Positions 25,610 to 38,014 of a stretch of 64,000 bases of DNA are shown piece after piece. The notes under the pieces are model-generated. The model made no database searches, was not told where the DNA came from, and saw only the letters and a program-made list of their open reading frames with translations. Numbering within the stretch: position 1 is the stretch's first letter; every line of letters starts with the position of its first letter. The stretch spans positions 13,040,001 to 13,104,000 of the forward strand of contig JAFREQ010000011.1 of the NCBI GenBank assembly GCA_025331565.1, given 5' to 3'. This DNA comes from Holacanthus passer (lineage: Eukaryota; Chordata; Actinopteri; Pomacanthidae). The position numbers and the translations under genes are program-made.

Positions 25610-26983
25610 TGATACATGTCTTTACAATAAACTTATAGAATATGTGGGTTTACTTTATCACTCCATTAAACTGTGTCAAAACAGCTTTTATTTCTAAGTG
25701 TGCAGTGGTATTTAAACTAACACACACAACCTACATTATAACAGAAGTAACTAATGAAAACTATATTTTACTATTTCACTTTTTTTTTATAGCTGGAAAA
25801 AATTAAAACAAATTGTGGATGTTTTGAAACAGCTCTACTCCAAAGTTGTAGTTAAAAATTCAATACTGAAACATCATTTCCTGTTGGTATAAAAGTGTGA
25901 ACACTACATCTTAACACTTTTTGTCTGAATCTTTCTCTAACTTAGTAATCTCACTATGGAGCTCCAAGCTAGACATAAATTGATGATGTGGGGAGGGAGA
26001 CCAATGTGGATCTGACACTGCAAAACCATACATTTATGTAGACACTGAAAGCATCCACCATGACAAGTTCATGTGTAAAGTGCTACAATGCTTTAAAATG
26101 ATTTATTTAAATAAAATAACATGTTTTTGTCATGACATTTCAAATATGAACATTTGCATTAGTTTTAGGTAAAACAAGATCTTCTGCTTTACAGTTTGCT
26201 GAAAACAGTTTGTAGTCTCAAGCCCATCATTTGTACAGTTGGATTGTTTAACAAATTGAGGAAAGTTCCATTCTATTCTAAATTGCATACCATGTACCAT
26301 TGTATACCCATCACATTTTTTACTTTTACGCAGCTTGCACTTCAACAAAATAATAAAATGACAATAATTAAACAGACAACCAATCAATCGATACAGTACT
26401 GTCCCTCATAACTAATTTAAATAAAAGCAAAAACAGTGAACAGAGACTCCAGCTTCCCAGTTGTCATTTCACAGCCTTTCAACTTAGGGCCTTTAGACAG
26501 TGAATCACACACACTGTATCATCTACTGCTCATATTTTATGATACCAAAACCCACAGAAGCAACACTTAATACAGTACAGCTTGAGTTTTCTTGAGGTTT
26601 CTCCTGGCAGAGTCCATGTCTCTCTGTTTTAATTGGACCAAGATATTGATCTCCTGACACCAATCTGCTGTGCGGAGAAGCTGAATTTCTGAGACAGGCA
26701 CACTTTTTTTCTATGTAGGACAATCATCACTTTAACATTCAACCATTCTGCATAAAATAGGTGAGAGTGGATATGTCCATTTCTGTCCTACTTTGATAAC
26801 AGCAGCAAATTCTCCTGCAAAGACGTGTAGATGCTCCTGGCTCCTTATATGCAACACAAAAAAGTGCCAAACAGCTGAGGCAGATATCCTGAAGTATGTT
26901 ATTTACCTGTTTCAATTTGAGGTAGTTATGACATCTTTTTGACCAGCTTAATACAGAATATCCAAACTGCATGTCCCTGACAG
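25610..26983. other. Region between C1orf74-like gene and sirt4
   Basis: These 1.37 kb of AT-rich DNA have no coding exon that I can support. Part must be the sirt4 3' UTR (minus strand). No repeat family is recognised. Confidence 0.4.
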
Positions 26984-28645
26984 TCAGACAGGTTGAATGA
27001 GTGACAGCACTTCACCACAGCGGCCGCTCACTTTCAGCCCGGCCAGGTGGTCCGCCCTCGTGGGCCCAATGTTCAGGATGGCAACTGGTATTTTCCTGTC
27101 ACTCGCGGCCAGTAAAAACCTGTATCCTGAATAAACCTTGGGAACAACAGAGAGGGACACAGATCAAAAATCCAGTGTACCTGTGTTGTAAACTGCAAGG
27201 GGATTCACACATTTTTCAGAAGCCTACCTGTAACGATGACCCAGCCACCAGCACAGCATCCGACTCCGCCAGTCTGTCGTGCACAAACTGTACAGTCGCT
27301 TTGTTCACAGAGTCTCCAAAAAACGTGACGTCAGGCTTCAGTATCCCTCCACAGTCCTCACAGGAGGGAACTCTGAAATGGAGGACCTGCTCGTCCTCTA
27401 TGAAGACATCACCGTCCGGAGCTACGGCGCCTGCCTGAGCTCTCCACTCTGGGTTTAGTGCCACAAATTGAGCCTGGAGATCCTCCCTCGCTGAGATAGC
27501 ACCACAGCCGAGACACATCACCCTGAGGACACAGATATGAACTCTTAACATTTCATCTTCAAACACATTTTAGTGGGGGAAAATTCACCTGAATGACAAA
27601 ATAATTTTTCTTACAACTAGTGGTGTTGATGGTTGCAGATAGTTTTGAGTTTATTTGCCCAAATTTTGAGATATAAGGAAGGTGAATGGAAATAAATTTA
27701 GAAAATTCACAACATAAAAACATACTTAAGAAGACCCCACTGTGAACAGATTTCTTTGCAGCTACTTTATATGGAAGAAATAAACCCAGTGGAAGCTGAT
27801 GACAGTGAAGTCCAAATAAAAACTATTAAATCTTTTCAATATTGTAGGCCCTACAGATGAAACCTCATTCACCTGTGTTACATTTTCCTAAATTTCAATT
27901 ATGGCAAATATGTGAAGGACAAACAATATTATCTGCATGGTTTGATACCACCAGGGGTGATGTTTTCTGTCCTATGGGTGAACCAACCCTTTAAATATTC
28001 TGCTTTATTTTTAACTGACATTTCCATTTAACATTTAACCAGCACCATTTAACTTTAGCATTTTCCCTCCATCTTTCCTTTATCATAAATCCTGGACAAA
28101 CTAAAACACCAACTCTTGACATTGGAGCAGGTTCATGATGAAAGTAGTCAGATGATGTTTTGTCACCTGTGGGAACATCCGTGGAGCTCAGTCAATCCTT
28201 TCTGTCCTGCCTTTGAATGGAGAGCATCCACATTTTGAGTGACCAGCCAGTGGATCTTGCCTGTCTGCTCCCACCTCTGCAGGCTCCTGTGTGCACAGTT
28301 GGGCTGATGGGAGGAAAACTGCGGCCAGCCGACAAAGTTTCTGGCCCAGTAGCGCTGACGGGACTTTGCGCTGCGGACAAACTCAGCGTGCTGCATTGGT
28401 CTTCTGTCGGTCCGAGCATACAGGCCGACCCCCTCTGAGCGGTAGTCAGGGATCCCGGACTCTGTGGACAGCCCAGCTCCTGTGATCACAAACAGGCGTC
28501 TGGCTCTGGACACGAAGTCCTGCAGCAGGTCCAGGGAGTGGACATCGGCGGAGCTGCAGGCGGGGACAAACACACCTGAGGGGGCCGAGGATGAACGCCT
28601 GACGGGGGCTGTGTTTACTGAGAGGATCCGCCGGGGAAGTCTCAT
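26984..28645 (-). CDS. sirt4: NAD-dependent lipoamidase/ADP-ribosyltransferase sirtuin-4
   Basis: SIRT4 is a mitochondrial class II sirtuin acting on the pyruvate dehydrogenase and glutamate dehydrogenase complexes. Three coding exons, 28167-28645, 27228-27522 and 26984-27136, join in phase to 308 residues (human 314). The first 30 residues are Arg/Ser-rich, as in a matrix-targeting peptide. The NAD-binding GAGLSTESGIPDYRSEG, the TQNVDALH motif and the catalytic His in ELHGCSH are intact. The four zinc-binding Cys are visible as CLGC and CEDCGG, followed by LKPDVTFFGD. GSSLQ then VYSGYRFLLAA and LNIGPTRADHLAGLK close the Rossmann fold. All catalytic residues appear present. The start codon directly follows an acceptor-like CTGTAG, suggesting a 5' UTR exon. 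Confidence 0.95.
27575..28015. repeat. Dispersed fish repeat in sirt4 intron 1, related to 31140-31500
   Basis: This stretch contains phrases shared with 31140-31500, notably a 'gttttgatttatttgcccaaa..ttgagatat' type core, and ends in a 'gtgaaccaaccctttaa' type edge. Such sequences recur widely in teleost introns. The class is uncertain (short non-autonomous element). Confidence 0.4.
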
Positions 28646-30351
28646 CTACAGCAACACAAACACGGTCCGGATGATTGTAAAACACACAGTTCATTCACAC
28701 CACCTCCTCCATGTTGTTTCTGACAACTTACTGCTAACGTCAATGCTAACAGTCAGCTAGCTACATGACTATATGCTATGACTTTAAAAGCTTATCTCCT
28801 AATCACATTTGAATGTTCTCAAGATCGATAATGCCAACAAAGACTGAATATATGATATGAAAATATTAAAATATAGAAAGAAATACTTGACACAATCACT
28901 TGGCTACTTTCCAAAAGTGCACGTTTCAACCGGCAACTAGCAGCTTTGCTAACATGTCAGCTAGTTAGCTAACTTTGCTTAGCTATGTTAATTAGCCACT
29001 GTACCTTATTTATGCTTAATATAGCTGTTGTATCAAAGTGTTCGCAGCTGCAAAGTGTTGGTTGAGTAACATGACAAACCACAACACGCTGATATAACAT
29101 AGGAACTTCTGTCGGACTGTGACGGTGACAGCAACAGGAAACACCAGCTTTGACGTAACACCAAACACAGTCGCGCTGTATTCTGGGAGCTGTAGTCAAA
29201 GATTTTAAGGTCACGTTCAAGATTGCGTTCCTTCTGTTCTCTGAAGAAATGAAAATTGTCCAAATTTTTTTTAACATCACTGTATTTTTTTTTTTGCTGT
29301 GCAGCCTCTTACATTATTATAAACATTATCTTATTCTTGATGACAAATTGTGTTTATAAAAATGGTCACTTCAACAGTAAACACATAACTAGAATAATGT
29401 AAAAGTACATAAACCTTTATTTTGAATGGAGCTCTATCGTATTTTCATTGATCTCTCAAAGATCACATCACTGTAGTGCTTTGGTAAAGAACTTAGATCT
29501 TTCAGGTAATATAGAAAAATATGACTGAATTACTTTACAACTTAACTCCATTACATAACCAGTACAAAACAAATTATGCAGCTGTAATGAGCTTTTGCAA
29601 CTTTTCTTTATGTGAGAGTTTGGATCTCTAATTGAAACCAAAGCTTCAATCATTTTGTAAACAGGTGCAGAGATCCTGAAAATATAACCATTTATATAAT
29701 ATTTAAAGTAATATAACCATTGCTTTAAAAATGGGATCACAACAATGTCATGGTTCCCAGTTTCAGACTCATTTCGAAATGTATTCACAAATAAAGTAAT
29801 ACAGTTGGTGTATGTAAAAATAAAACAGTTGAGACAAAACCTGGATTTACATTTACACATAGTTACATTTTATACACATTGATTTTACACCCATATATTT
29901 ACAAGTGTATTTATGTCTTTTTGTTTTTGCTACTTAGCTCAATGATATGTGTCATCTCAGCCTCTTTGTATTTATGTTTACACTTTGCTCTGTTAAGGGC
30001 AGGAATTTGCTTTCAGCCTTAAAAATACAAAGCAAATTTTGCATGTTTTGAAAGACACACAGATTATACACAATGCAACATTTTAAGTTATAATGCCATC
30101 TGAAAGTTGCTGAAGGTTTTTCTTGAACCTTTAACATGCTTATGAAACAAGACTTGCGTAAAACATGAAAGCAATTCGTGACAGTTGTTGAAAGATCACT
30201 TCAGTTTGCCGCAGATTTTAGACTTGAATCTCTGCTGTGAACAGGATGATGCCAGTTATGGTTTGCGGTCATCAGATTCAGATAAAACAGGTTTGTGGAT
30301 GAAGAGTTAAACCACTGAGTATCACAGGTAACATTTTCTTCTGTGTGTCCA
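28646..30351. other. sirt4 5' region and transferrin-like gene 3' flank
   Basis: No coding exon is recognised here. The part near 28650-29200 should contain the sirt4 promoter and 5' UTR exon. The remainder (29.3-30.35 kb) is very AT-rich and probably includes the 3' UTR of the transferrin-like gene, with a minus-strand AATAAA near 29416 as one candidate signal. Confidence 0.35.
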
Positions 30352-33300
30352 TTAATATATGCTGCACACGTCCTGATTACAAAACTCCAAGATATCTGTT
30401 GTAAAGAAAACAGGTGTAAACATGAACACTGTCAACATGTGTGAAGGATGGCTTAATTATTTGTTTAATTCGAGTGATTTGAGTCGTACCAGAGTGCGTG
30501 CAGTTGAAGACAGTTTCTGCGTGGCTGTAAAACTCCTCTCCGAGGATGGTGCGGTAGTCCATGTGGCTTGTGTGGACAAAACACTGAGTTGCATCTTTGA
30601 ACAGCAGATCACTTTCTCCATATTGTTGAGACTCAAAGAGCTTGAATTCCATGTTTGGATTGGCTGCCAAAGTTTCCTATAACATTAAAAAACACGCATA
30701 GTGTCTACAAGGAAAGCATTAATTTAAAAAAACTTCCATTCATTAAAACAATGTGTTCACATCAGCTGACCTGTGACTTCATGAGGAAGTCGTACACTCG
30801 TGCTGTGAGAACCGGCCGCGTCATGACGGTGTTCGGTGGGATGACTCCGAGGTTGCAGCTCTCCCACTCTGACAGCGGGGCCCGACGGCCATCACCACAC
30901 AGCAGCTCAAAGTCTGATGACGTCCACCCCTGCGCCCAACCAGATGGACTCAAACCTGACAAAGACATCACGTAACATAGTAAACATACAGTGTATGTTC
31001 GCATCAGTGTGTGTTCATGTCAAAACTTCGTCTCACTGAGGACATTGGCCTGAAGGTTGTACTGCTCAAGGAAGGCCACATCGCCGTAGCTTTTACCACT
31101 GGGATCGCCGACCAGACACCTGTGAATAATGAGTGAAGGATTAAAGAGTCAGTTCAGCCAAAATACATAGAAACATTTTCTCACTGAGCCAGAGTAGCAT
31201 CCAGCCACATGGGTAGTTTGGATTTTATTTGCCCAAAGTTTGAGATATTGGTCAAAATACAGTTGAGTTGGAGACCGAACAATTTTCATTCAGGCAATCT
31301 TCAGAACTACTTTCTACCAAAAAAATAGTCCCTATGTGGTGATCAGTTCAAATTAAGGTTTACATACAATCGCTTAAATGCTGCGATCAACATAAACTCT
31401 TACATCAGTTGTATTGGGGTGGCAGCAAATCTGAAAGATCTTAAAACCAGGACAAGTAAAACCAGAACACAAAAGATAACTGAGAAATGTGAGTTTTCAT
31501 AATTTTAATAAAAACTCCACACCAGCAATCAGATGAGCAATTCTGGTTCAGGTCAGCCACTGTTCATACCTTAAAGCCCCCATGTTGCCATAGTATCTCT
31601 CATTGTGGTTGTCAGCACAGCGTTTGGTGGCGGCCTCCCCGGTGCCTCCCATACACACTTTACACAGATTCCCCTTAGAGCCAGGAAGACAGCCTTTCCA
31701 AAACACCTCATTGTAGACTGAGAAAACACAGAGCAGCACAATGCAGCTGTACTGTGTGTGAGGTCAAAAGGTCACACAGAGAAGAGCCTGATATTCTTAC
31801 AACAAGAGATCTGCCAGTGTAAATATTGAGTTGGATTCCAGTTAATAAGCTGGACTCAATGTGACTGATTCAGAACAGTACCTTGGTTTGGATCACAGGG
31901 GGAGCTGCTGTTATGCTCCAGGCTTAACGTGTGTCTGTACGGCAGCAGCCAGCCTGCTGGGCTGTACATGTGGCTGTGACAGGAGCGACGGCCTCCCAGG
32001 TTCCCGATGAATATGTTCCTGCTAGAGCGCTTTGCCACTGCGACACCCACCACCGAGGGCAGCACTGAGGACAGAGACAGCTGTGGTTTCAGCGTGAAGA
32101 TGATGATCACATCAGCTACAAGTTGCTCATTGACTGCAGCGTCTCACCATCTGTCTCTAAGTGGGTCGATCCATCAGCAGGAACACATTCTTTTCCTGTG
32201 AGTCCAAGAGAAACACAGCGGAAACGGATCAGTATTTTTCCAATTAATGAAGACAAAAACTGCAGCTAATGCACAACCCTGATTCCAAAAAGATGCTGTG
32301 TTAAACATAAAAACAGAATGTGATCATTTTCAAGCAAACCCGTTTACTGACAACAGTTTTACAAAGTGTTCCTGAGCCCATGTAGTAATCTCCTCTCCAG
32401 AGCCTTTCCAGGATGAACCTTTCATACCCAATCATGATACTATCACCTGTTACCAATGAACCTGTTTACCTGTGGAATGATCCAAACAGGTGTTTTTGGA
32501 TCAGTCCACAACTTTCACAGTCTTTTGTTGCTCCTGTCCCAACTTGTTAGAAATGTGTTGCTGCCATCAAATTCAGAATAAGCAGATGCTCAAAAATTTA
32601 CAAAAATCAAAGTTTATGAGATCAAACATTAAATATATTGTCTTTGTATTATTGCCTTTGTGTTTAGAGAGGACTTAGAAAAAGAGAGTCTTACCATAAT
32701 ATTCTGTGACTACAGGGACAAGACCACATTTTCCTGCGATGAAAGAGTGAGTTGCATCCAGTGAGACAGCGTCCACCTCGTCCCTCTGTAGCATCAGTGT
32801 CAGTGATGTTGGGAGAGAATACAGGTGGTTTTGGTGATAAAACTTTAATATCTAGACATCCTGATTGATATTACACGAATGACTGACCTTAATTTTCTCG
32901 ATGCAGTCATGAATGGAGACCGCTCTAACACACACCAGCGGGTCTGACTTTATACTGAGAGCCCACTGCTCACATTTCTTCTGCTCTGCAATGCTAATAC
33001 AGCACCATCGCACCACACTGTCCTCCAGTGAACTTCCTGCACAAAAACAGGATCAATGGGGTGAAAAATCACAGCCAGTCTGTTTGGAATATATCAACCA
33101 CACACCAATATGGGCCAGCACCTTCATGCCCAAGGCCTTTGAGGAGAGCCAAATAATCCAGGCCCAGCACCTGACTGACATCCACGTTATCTGGCAGAAC
33201 AGCTAGTTTATCTGTTGCATCATTGAAGAGAAGGTCGCTTTCTCCAAAAGAAGATGAGTTGAAGAGCTGGAAGCGCTGCGTCTCACCTCCTTGTTGGCCA

Positions 33301-36300
33301 AACAGCGTCTAAACAACATAAGTAATGCAGCATGAAAAACAAAGCACGTGCTAATTTGTGGGCAAAATTGGAAAAGAAAACAGCTGAACAAAAAAAATAT
33401 ACCTGCACCGACACCAGAAATTTACGAGCAACCTTGCGTAAGTTAAATCTGGTGACCATGCCGCCTCCTGGACCACGTCCCAGATTACAGGTTCTGTAGT
33501 GGCTGAGAGGAGCTTGTGTGCCATCTGCGCACAGTAACCTGAACTGGTCTCTATTGCTGTCTGAGAGAACAAACAGAATATGAAAAGCAGATGTTAGTAT
33601 ATCCTTTTAGAAAAAGGTGATTTTCAGTTCAGGTTCTGTAGATCTTGTAAATCATCCTTCATCGACACCACCTGTTATTTCCCACATGTTTTGAACTGAA
33701 CTGAAAAAAAAATGGATGTGAATTTCAGAATATCTTGCACTCAAGCTGGCCTGGACTCCACAGGTTTGTCTAAAACCAGATGATCTATGTTATCCCAGCA
33801 TGATTTGACAATATTCCAAAGAGCTTCTTGTGATAACACAGAATACTTTTCTTTCTCAGTCGCCATAAATGTTCAATGGTGTTGAAGTCAGGTGACCTGG
33901 AAGGGAAGTCCATGACAGTCAGAACTCCTCGTTCTTCCTCGGTTCTTGCAATGCTTTGAGGTCATTATCCTGCTGCTCTGAATCCTTCTCCACAAAGATG
34001 CAAACCAGAGGGTGGAGCATGTGTCTGAAGAATGGAGTGGTCCATCTCTTTGGTCAGGGTTTGGTGCAGGTGTCCAACTCCAGCGGGGGCAAAACACCCC
34101 CAGACTTGAATATTCCCACCACCACGTTTCACTGTTGGTTTGATACACAGGTATCTGGTACTGGTATCATTCTCTCTCCTGTTTGTCTCCTTACATACAC
34201 CCGTCTTTCACTGCCATAAATCTCAGACTGGGATTCATCAGTAAATAGGACTTTTTCCAGTCATTCAATGAAAAATGCTGGTGTTTTAGAAACTGCTTCT
34301 CGTCCTCTGAGGCCACTACATGACAGCCTTCCTTTGACATTACTTTTGCTGACTAGAGTCTTACGCTCTTTATTCTGCATATTCTGTATCTGTGATGAAG
34401 CTGCTTCTCTATCTCTAAGGGAAGTAATCTTCTGATGGCGTGGCCACTTTTGGTCAGCCTGATCGTGCTTTGGATACAACTGATCTAGTCTCTGCAAAGC
34501 ATTTTAGAGTTCCATGCACTGTCCCCTTAGAAAACTTTAGTCTAGCCATGAGTTGATGCTGAGAAAGTCTCTCTTTGCTTCGAACATAATGCTACTGAGT
34601 AAGCAATGATCCATTGGACACAGACATACCTCCATCTGACCTTTTATACAAAGAAGTTAAGTTGGTCAGTGCAAGGCTAGAAGTAGAGCAGAATGAATAT
34701 TTCATCTACCTTTTACAAGTTATAACTTCTTGTGTTTTTACATGTTTCTGAATCGTCAGAATTTATAATTATTTTGTGTAGTTAACTGTTTTTTTTTTGG
34801 CATTTCTACTTTCATTAAATAGACAGACAGTAGAGAGCTGATTATATAAATAAAAAAGAGAGATAGAGGAGATGATTTGCAACAAAAATCCCTGATTAGA
34901 CTGAAAGCAGATACATTGCAATGACATGGTTTTAATTGTAACAGAGTAAATTACCAGTAAGATATTATAAGATCCATTAGAGGATAGTTCACCTGCAATA
35001 CTTTCTAGAGCTAAATGGTCCACAAATGCAACATCTCCTGCTCCGCTCCTGAGACATCTGTGACAGAGCAGAAGAAACAGAAGCAATAGAAGAACTTCAT
35101 GTCTCTGCTGTTTTGACTGTCTAAATGTTTGAAATAGAGCAAATGTGCATCTTAAGTTGTGAGCTTGTTGATCTGTGGTCAAGCCTGACCTGAGGGCTCC
35201 CTGGTTGTTGTAGAAGGGCTCGCTGTGGGACGTCTCGCAGTGGTAATTCTTCTGGCGAATGTAGGACTTCTGGCCTTGGCACAGAGCGCACAGAGGTGGC
35301 GCCATGGCAGCAGCTCCAGGAATGCAGCTGGCACTGAAGAAGGTGCTGACGTCTGCTCGAGAGGAGAAAAACAAACGAGGGGACCGAAAATCCAGATGAC
35401 CAGAAATGACAAAACAGAAAACAGAAAGACCTCCACACTGTAGAACTGGTTATGATCCCATTACCCTGACTGAGCGGCTGCTCCTTTGACCAGCTCAGGT
35501 AGTTGCGGGACAGCAGGAAGCCGAGCGGGAGACTCCATCCAGCTGTCCATCGAACCCCACTGTGACAGCTCCTGAGGCCCTGCAGGGACCTTATGTCCAA
35601 ACTGCTGTTTCTCACCACAGCCACAGACAGAATACAGCCTCCTGCAGGACCCACACAGACGGGCACAGACAGGTTTACTGACTCAGACAGACGGAGAGAC
35701 ATGCTGAAGTGTCTCAGAAATGTGAGGTGAACCTACCGTCACTGTATATCTCTTTGGCGATGGCAACGAGGCCAAACTGCTTCACAGCAGAATAAACTTC
35801 TCCTGCATCTAATGTCACTATATCAGCACGGTTAGCCTGAAGCAGAGAATGAACACAGCGAGTCTTCATATTACAAAAGAAAAGCTTATTTTAGTGGCGC
35901 TCCATCAGGGTTCACACACCTTTACCGGCTTTTCTATTACACATAATCAGCAAGGAGAGATTATTTGTGCATGTTAATATTGATTATTAATCAAGTGAGT
36001 CTTCAAAACAGATTTATATTTTACTTAAACATTGTCATACAACACATTTGGAAGGGTTTTCATCACCCTGAGACACCATTTCACTTATAAAGGATGTCTT
36101 TACCAAAACAGTACTGTTAATGGCTCTTCTGGGTTTTGATATTTTCTCCCATTTAACATACCAGCCTCTTGAACAGGTTATCATCAAGAGTAAATCAAAT
36201 GGGTATCGGCATATATGGTGGCCAATATGTGACAAGAAATTGCATTTTTAAACTTGAAAACTTCCTCTTCACTATGTCCCTTGGTCACAATTCTTATAGA

Positions 36301-37241
36301 AATATAAGTGATCCTGGTTAAAAAATTAATATTGTTATCAGATTTTTTACACCCTCAAATACAGACATTGGCCTCTAAAACCCAATATCAGTCGAGCTAT
36401 AAAAAACCCATTTGTCCTTTTTCATTGTTGCTTTACAAACCTCCTGACCTGATCTGCTCGACAGGGAAAGTCATCTGTGAGACTTTGTTTGAACTTTTTA
36501 TTCTCTGAGAATTTAAGAAATCCAGCTTGGCCTTAAGGCTTTTCTTTGTGAATTTGTTAAGGAAATGCTTTATTGTAATAATAAAACACACAAAAACATA
36601 ACTTCACATGACTGCTATCTGCCACAGTGACTTCTTTGTTCTTTGCAAACCTTTCTGCTAAACTTGTCACATTTAAGGTGAAGGATATCTCACCCTGATC
36701 CTGTCAATGCAGTCGGTCGTGCTGGACGCTCGTATGCATGAGAGTCTGGCAAAAGCTGTCACAGCAGCTGGCGGCAGCGCTGCCACCAGAGCTTTAGCTA
36801 GTTCTGCACACTTCCTCTGCTCCGGATCTGACACTGTGCACCACCGCATCTTCTTGGCTGACGTGCAAGAGACAGTTCACACAAGTTCATTAGAAGGTGC
36901 AGAACTTGTCAACTTCATGCATATTCATGTTTTAATAAGATGCTGGTGTTTAATGAATTTCTTTGCGCATGTGAACTGTGAAATGATGTTACACCATTTA
37001 TATTGTTTACATCAGTTTTAATAATGTCCACAAAAAGGTCCAAAAAGAGGGAAACAATCTTGGCATCAACAATCAAAAACATCTACACAAGAATAAAAAG
37101 ACTTTCATCAACACAATGAGATTGAATATGAACATAAAATAAGTTAACAATGTAAGAAAATAAACTAGCTCAGTTACAAAACTCACCCCTGATGCAGCAG
37201 ACAAAGATGAAAAAGAGTAAAACGGCATAAAGTCCTCTCAT
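30352..37241 (-). CDS. Two-lobed transferrin-family protein with eroded iron sites
   Basis: Seventeen exons join in phase with no stop, giving 728 residues, the gene plan of vertebrate transferrins: 37187-37241, 36694-36857, 35737-35836, 35465-35641, 35190-35352, 34993-35057, 33403-33560, 33122-33308, 32888-33036, 32695-32785, 32148-32195, 31882-32064, 31570-31717, 31037-31119, 30771-30955, 30490-30676, 30352-30395. Residues 1-18 are a signal peptide (MRGLYAVLLFFIFVCC). Each lobe opens with RWC (MRWCTVSDPEQRKC; VRWCCIS) and contains the expected SCH, AGW, GDVAF, ELLC-type and DLLF motifs. Transferrins bind Fe3+ through Asp, two Tyr and His, plus carbonate through Thr/Arg. Here the N lobe keeps D83 and H234 but has I110 and N215 for the tyrosines and W138 for the arginine. 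The C lobe keeps D416 but has V457, N558, Q582 and S487. A secreted protein that does not bind iron canonically is inferred. Paralogue identity (serotransferrin, otolith-matrix or saxiphilin-like lineage) is unresolved. Confidence 0.85.
31140..31500. repeat. Dispersed fish repeat in transferrin-like gene intron
   Basis: It shares a core with the sirt4 intron repeat at 27575-28015 and begins with a 'ttaaagagtcagttcagcc' edge typical of abundant teleost intronic repeats. The class is not determined. Confidence 0.4.
32275..32665. repeat. Copy B of a three-copy non-autonomous element
   Basis: It begins with 'accctgattccaaaaag' and shares a long block with 19340-19640 and 45693-46193, from 'aatcatgatactatcacc' to 'gttgctgccatcaaattc'. 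It includes a hairpin at about 32473-32508. It lies in an intron of the transferrin-like gene and lacks a clear right terminus. Confidence 0.7.
33690..34690 (-). mobile_element. Decayed Tc1-like transposon in transferrin-like gene intron 6
   Basis: On the minus strand the degraded transposase shows, in order, a helix-turn-helix remnant ending SGLRGREAVSKTP, FTDES (first catalytic Asp), RGGGNIQVWGCF, QQDND (second Asp) and SPDFNTIEHLW (third acidic position). These lie in different frames separated by stops and indels, so the copy is dead. The terminal repeats are not clearly delimited; the ends are approximate. Confidence 0.8.
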
Positions 37242-38014
37242 TGTGTCCTGTCGCAGCTCAGATCTGTCTGCTGTCGTCTGCAGAGCACAACAGACAGCTG
37301 TCCTTTCTGTTACTCTCAAATCCTCCTGTATACGTTTCCCAAACTATTACAGGCACTGATACTGACGGATAAATAGGAAACCTGTTGCGCAAGGGCAGCT
37401 CCTCTGAAAACAGTAAAGTCACTTTTTTTTTTCCACACATATGGAAAATATTTAGCCACATCTGTCACAAGGACGACCCCTGGATTTTAAGGGTAGATGT
37501 AGCAGAGAAAGCTGCTGGAAGGACCTTGGCTCAGTCAATTTTAAGATAGTTCACCTTTTAAGACAATCCTGCATTTATAAGAATGGAAGATGATAAAAAA
37601 CAGGATAGAGGACAAATTGATGACTGAATGCACATGTCCTGTTTCTGCACATTGCTAATTAATTGTAATTTATTTGCTTTATGTCTCTTGTTCATTCTTT
37701 TATGTGAAACCTTTTGTGCTGCTGTCTTGGCCAAGACTCCCTTCTAGACGTGGGAATATTCCTGGTAACATAAAGGTTCAATTAAATAAAACAAAATACA
37801 ATTTAACAAGCATAAATAACAATACATGGACATTTTTTGGATGATCTGAGTGCACAAGACTTATAAATGTTCAATCTAAAAAAACAAGCAAGCTTTTGCA
37901 AAATATGTATCAGCTGGTGAAGCTTTCTTACTCAATTCTCTGTCAGTCTTCATGTTATTATATAAAAAGTCGTCCAGGCAGATGAGCAAGGGTCCAAACG
38001 ATCAGCAGGTATCA
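37242..38014. other. Transferrin-like gene upstream region and sfi1 3' flank
   Basis: This 773-base interval contains the promoter of the transferrin-like gene (minus strand) and the sfi1 3' UTR region. It also carries a LINE-like tail at about 37640-37812. No TATA box is confidently placed. Confidence 0.4.
37640..37812 (+). repeat. L2-like LINE 3' tail
   Basis: The motif order 'tgctgctgtcttggcca', 'actcccttct', 'cctggtaacataaaggttcaattaaataaaa' matches the well-known 3' end of teleost L2-type LINEs, which end in an A/T-rich AAATAA-like tail. Only the end of the element is present. Confidence 0.5.

Noticed and set aside
29468..29860. 130-codon minus-strand frame between sirt4 and the transferrin-like gene
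   Set aside because: AT-rich, no recognisable domain, and located where UTR or flank is expected; random frame most likely.
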